Part shown: one piece after another, positions 62,182 through 64,000 of the stretch
Layout: the number at the start of each line of letters is the position of its first letter
Position numbering within the stretch: the first letter of the stretch is position 1
Assembly (NCBI RefSeq): GCF_020509005.1
Contig: NC_063016.1
Coordinates: 4,712,001 to 4,776,000 of the forward strand
Reading direction: 5' to 3'
Origin: Fulvia fulva
Taxonomy: Eukaryota; Ascomycota; Dothideomycetes; Mycosphaerellales; Mycosphaerellaceae
DNA length: 64,000 bases
Made by a program: the position numbers and the translations under genes
Notes under the pieces: model-generated
Database searches by the model: none
What the model saw: only the letters and a program-made list of their open reading frames with translations
What the model was told of the DNA's origin: nothing

Positions 62182-64000
62182 ATGGCCCCTGCAACTCGCC
62201 CAGGCACTATCAACCTCGAAGGTCTGCCTCAGCTCAACATGGGCCAGTCACGCTCTGCCAACGGCTCCGGTGCCAACTCGCCGATCGACGCTCCTGCAGG
62301 TTCAGGCTCAGCTACCGGCTCTCGTTTCCCATTTGCCAATGGTCGAGCAGGCTCGCCGTCCAAGGCTTTTGGGGGAAGTCTAGAAGGTAGCTCTGGCAGT
62401 CGCCTCTTTCCTAAACGGTGAGTTCGACATCCAAGATAGACATCCGCATTGGCAGCCAAGTGCGTGACAACAGGGCAGCATCACTGACAGACATTTGCAG
62501 CGCTCGTGAGATTCAGCAACAGGAAGGTCTTTCTCCCCAGCCCTGGGGTCCACCGACTACTGGTAGCGGACACTCCACTCCACTACGAGAGACCATCCCC
62601 GAATCACCCGGCAGCGATAGCTTTCCGGACTTTGACGTTGGTAACCTATCCACTGGCAGTCCAGGTTCGTTGTCTGCATCAAATTCAGTCCGACGCTCGC
62701 GAGCCGGCACTGTTCCCTCACGCTTTCCCGCCATGAGCTCAGTCGGTACCACGCCGACCTCGGCGATGCCCAAATCGAATCGAGCCACGCCCTCCCCCGG
62801 TCTATACCAGTCCGGTCCTCCTTCGTCAGGAGACCCACAGAGCGCCAACGGCACTCCACTTGCACAAGCAGCTCTTCTATCACGCATGAGAGCTGGTTCG
62901 ATGCCGCAGCGAGGATTGCTGAACGCCTCGAGTCCATTCGGCAACTCTCTGTTCGCGAGCAATTGGATGGCTGGCAGAGAGCGAGCAAGCACCTTGCAGA
63001 GCATTAGATCGTCCAACGAACCATCTTCGCCGAATGCCTCACCAGCGGATGGTGATGTTAGAACTTTGGACTACCTGGGTCTGGTGGACACCCCACAGTC
63101 TGGCAGAGAAAGAGGTCTGTCAAGGGCGGATATGGACATGTTCATGAACCAACAGCGGGCAAATGGCACAGGAGGAGTCACTATTGCAGACTTGGCGGCA
63201 CTCAATGCCTTCAACAAGAACACGGCGAATCGATTCCGATCGTATTCTGTCAATGCAAAAGAGAAATATGCAGATGGTCCGGAGGAAGTGCTGGACGAAT
63301 ACGAGGCAATGCAGCAACAGCTGTACTCGGGTACTTTCACACCAAACAGCGAGACTACAGCAGCCCAAGCGGCAGCGATCAATGAAGCCGTTCGGCAGCA
63401 CAACCTCGAAGTACAGGCCTTCGCCAACTTTGCTAGTGCCAATCGGCCTAGAGCTCGTACTGCGGGTGTGCTGGATTCGCCCTCACAGCGTGTCCTGCGC
63501 AACTACATGCCGACGCCATCACGACTTGCCGACAGCAGCATGACTGCGGCGGACCTGCAAAGCAACGATGGATCCGAATTCAGTGGCCTTGCGACTGCGG
63601 TCCATAACATGAACCTCAACAAGAAGATATCCTACGACAACGGTCTCCACCCGAATTTGGAAGCACCAACACGGTCGCTTTGGCTGGGCAATATTCCTTC
63701 GTCAACCACGGTCACGTCGCTGAATGTCATCTTCAGTCAGTTTGGTCAAATCGAGTTTGCACGAGTTCTCACACACAAGAGCTGTGGTTTTGTCAACTTT
63801 GAGAACGTTCAGAGTGCCATGGCAGCAAAAGCGCAATGCAATGGCAAAGAGATATTCCCTGGCTGCGGGACGATCAGGATTGGGTTTGCAAAGGAGCAGA
63901 GCGCCTCGAACACACCTGGAGCCAACGGCGCTTACCCATCACCAAGCCCGGATCCGTTCGTGTCGAAACACCGCATCGACAGCACCCATTCAGGCGCGAA
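62182..64000 (+). CDS. RNA-binding protein with RRM, Jsn1/Puf1-like, 3' end outside window
   Basis: Exon 1 (62182-62417) and exon 2 (62501 to the right edge, still open) are joined across an 83-bp intron (GTGAGT..GCAG), giving at least 578 residues. The first 480 are low-complexity, Ser/Pro/Gly-rich (STGSPGSLSASNS, AMSSVGTTPTSAMPKS). An RRM follows: SLWLGNIPSSTTVTSLN, then GQIEFARVL and the RNP1-like SCGFVNFENVQSA, ending IRIGFAKEQ. A long disordered N-terminus followed by one RRM is the plan of the yeast Jsn1/Puf2 group, where Pumilio repeats come next. Those would lie beyond 64000, so the assignment is provisional. Likely a cytoplasmic mRNA regulator. Confidence 0.8.

Noticed and set aside
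1..64000. CRISPR arrays, operons, rRNA or prokaryotic features
   Set aside because: None seen; all architecture is fungal nuclear. Regular repeats found are microsatellites or LTR parts.

Overview
The window reads as nuclear DNA of a filamentous ascomycete, most likely a Dothideomycete (Mycosphaerellales-like). The grounds are short introns (about 45-110 bp) with GT..AG ends and CTRAY branch points, HET, hydrophobin-like and small secreted genes, and repeats bearing the mark of repeat-induced point mutation (RIP): long stretches almost free of CA and TG, rich in TA, with CG kept. The species is inferred, not shown.

Left gene-bearing part (1-20.6 kb). A truncated F-box gene runs off the left edge on the minus strand. 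It is followed by a spliced 143-aa cysteine-rich secreted protein and a secreted GH28 polygalacturonase broken by a 14-bp tandem duplication. Then come inositol-pentakisphosphate 2-kinase (+), a zinc alcohol dehydrogenase (+), a multi-exon tandem hydrophobin-like protein (-), pyruvate dehydrogenase E1-alpha (-), an unknown 293-aa protein (+), a HET-domain gene with a one-base frameshift (+), a small C2H2 zinc-finger gene (+), a four-helix membrane protein (-), a single-pass membrane protein (-) and a 231-aa protein with an F-box/2EXR-like start (-).

Central repeat block (about 20.7-58.1 kb). This is a nested stack. A RIP-scarred inverted-repeat element (20692-28278) contains an almost unmutated Ty1/copia element (21153-27927, TSD TAGTA). 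A RIP-scarred Ty3/gypsy element has its two LTRs at 28359-28543 and 56778-56962. Between them sit an intact chromovirus-type gypsy (32123-39115, TSD AAACG), an intact Tad-like LINE (about 39.2-44.15 kb), a 5'-truncated RIP-scarred LINE split by a second intact gypsy (44613-50905, TSD CCGCT), and a longer RIP-scarred LINE (about 51.7-56.66 kb). A solo LTR related to the first gypsy follows (57531-57954, TSD AGTAG). The intact elements have identical or near-identical LTRs and open frames, so they arrived after the last effective RIP of their surroundings.

Right gene-bearing part (58.1-64 kb). An MFS transporter with an in-frame 54-bp intron is followed by a long untranslated region and the 5' part of an RRM protein resembling the Jsn1/Puf1 family, cut by the right edge.

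No operons, rRNA genes or CRISPR arrays are present. The genes are independent fungal transcription units. The secreted genes (polygalacturonase, cysteine-rich protein, hydrophobin-like protein) suggest a plant-associated lifestyle, but this is inference.
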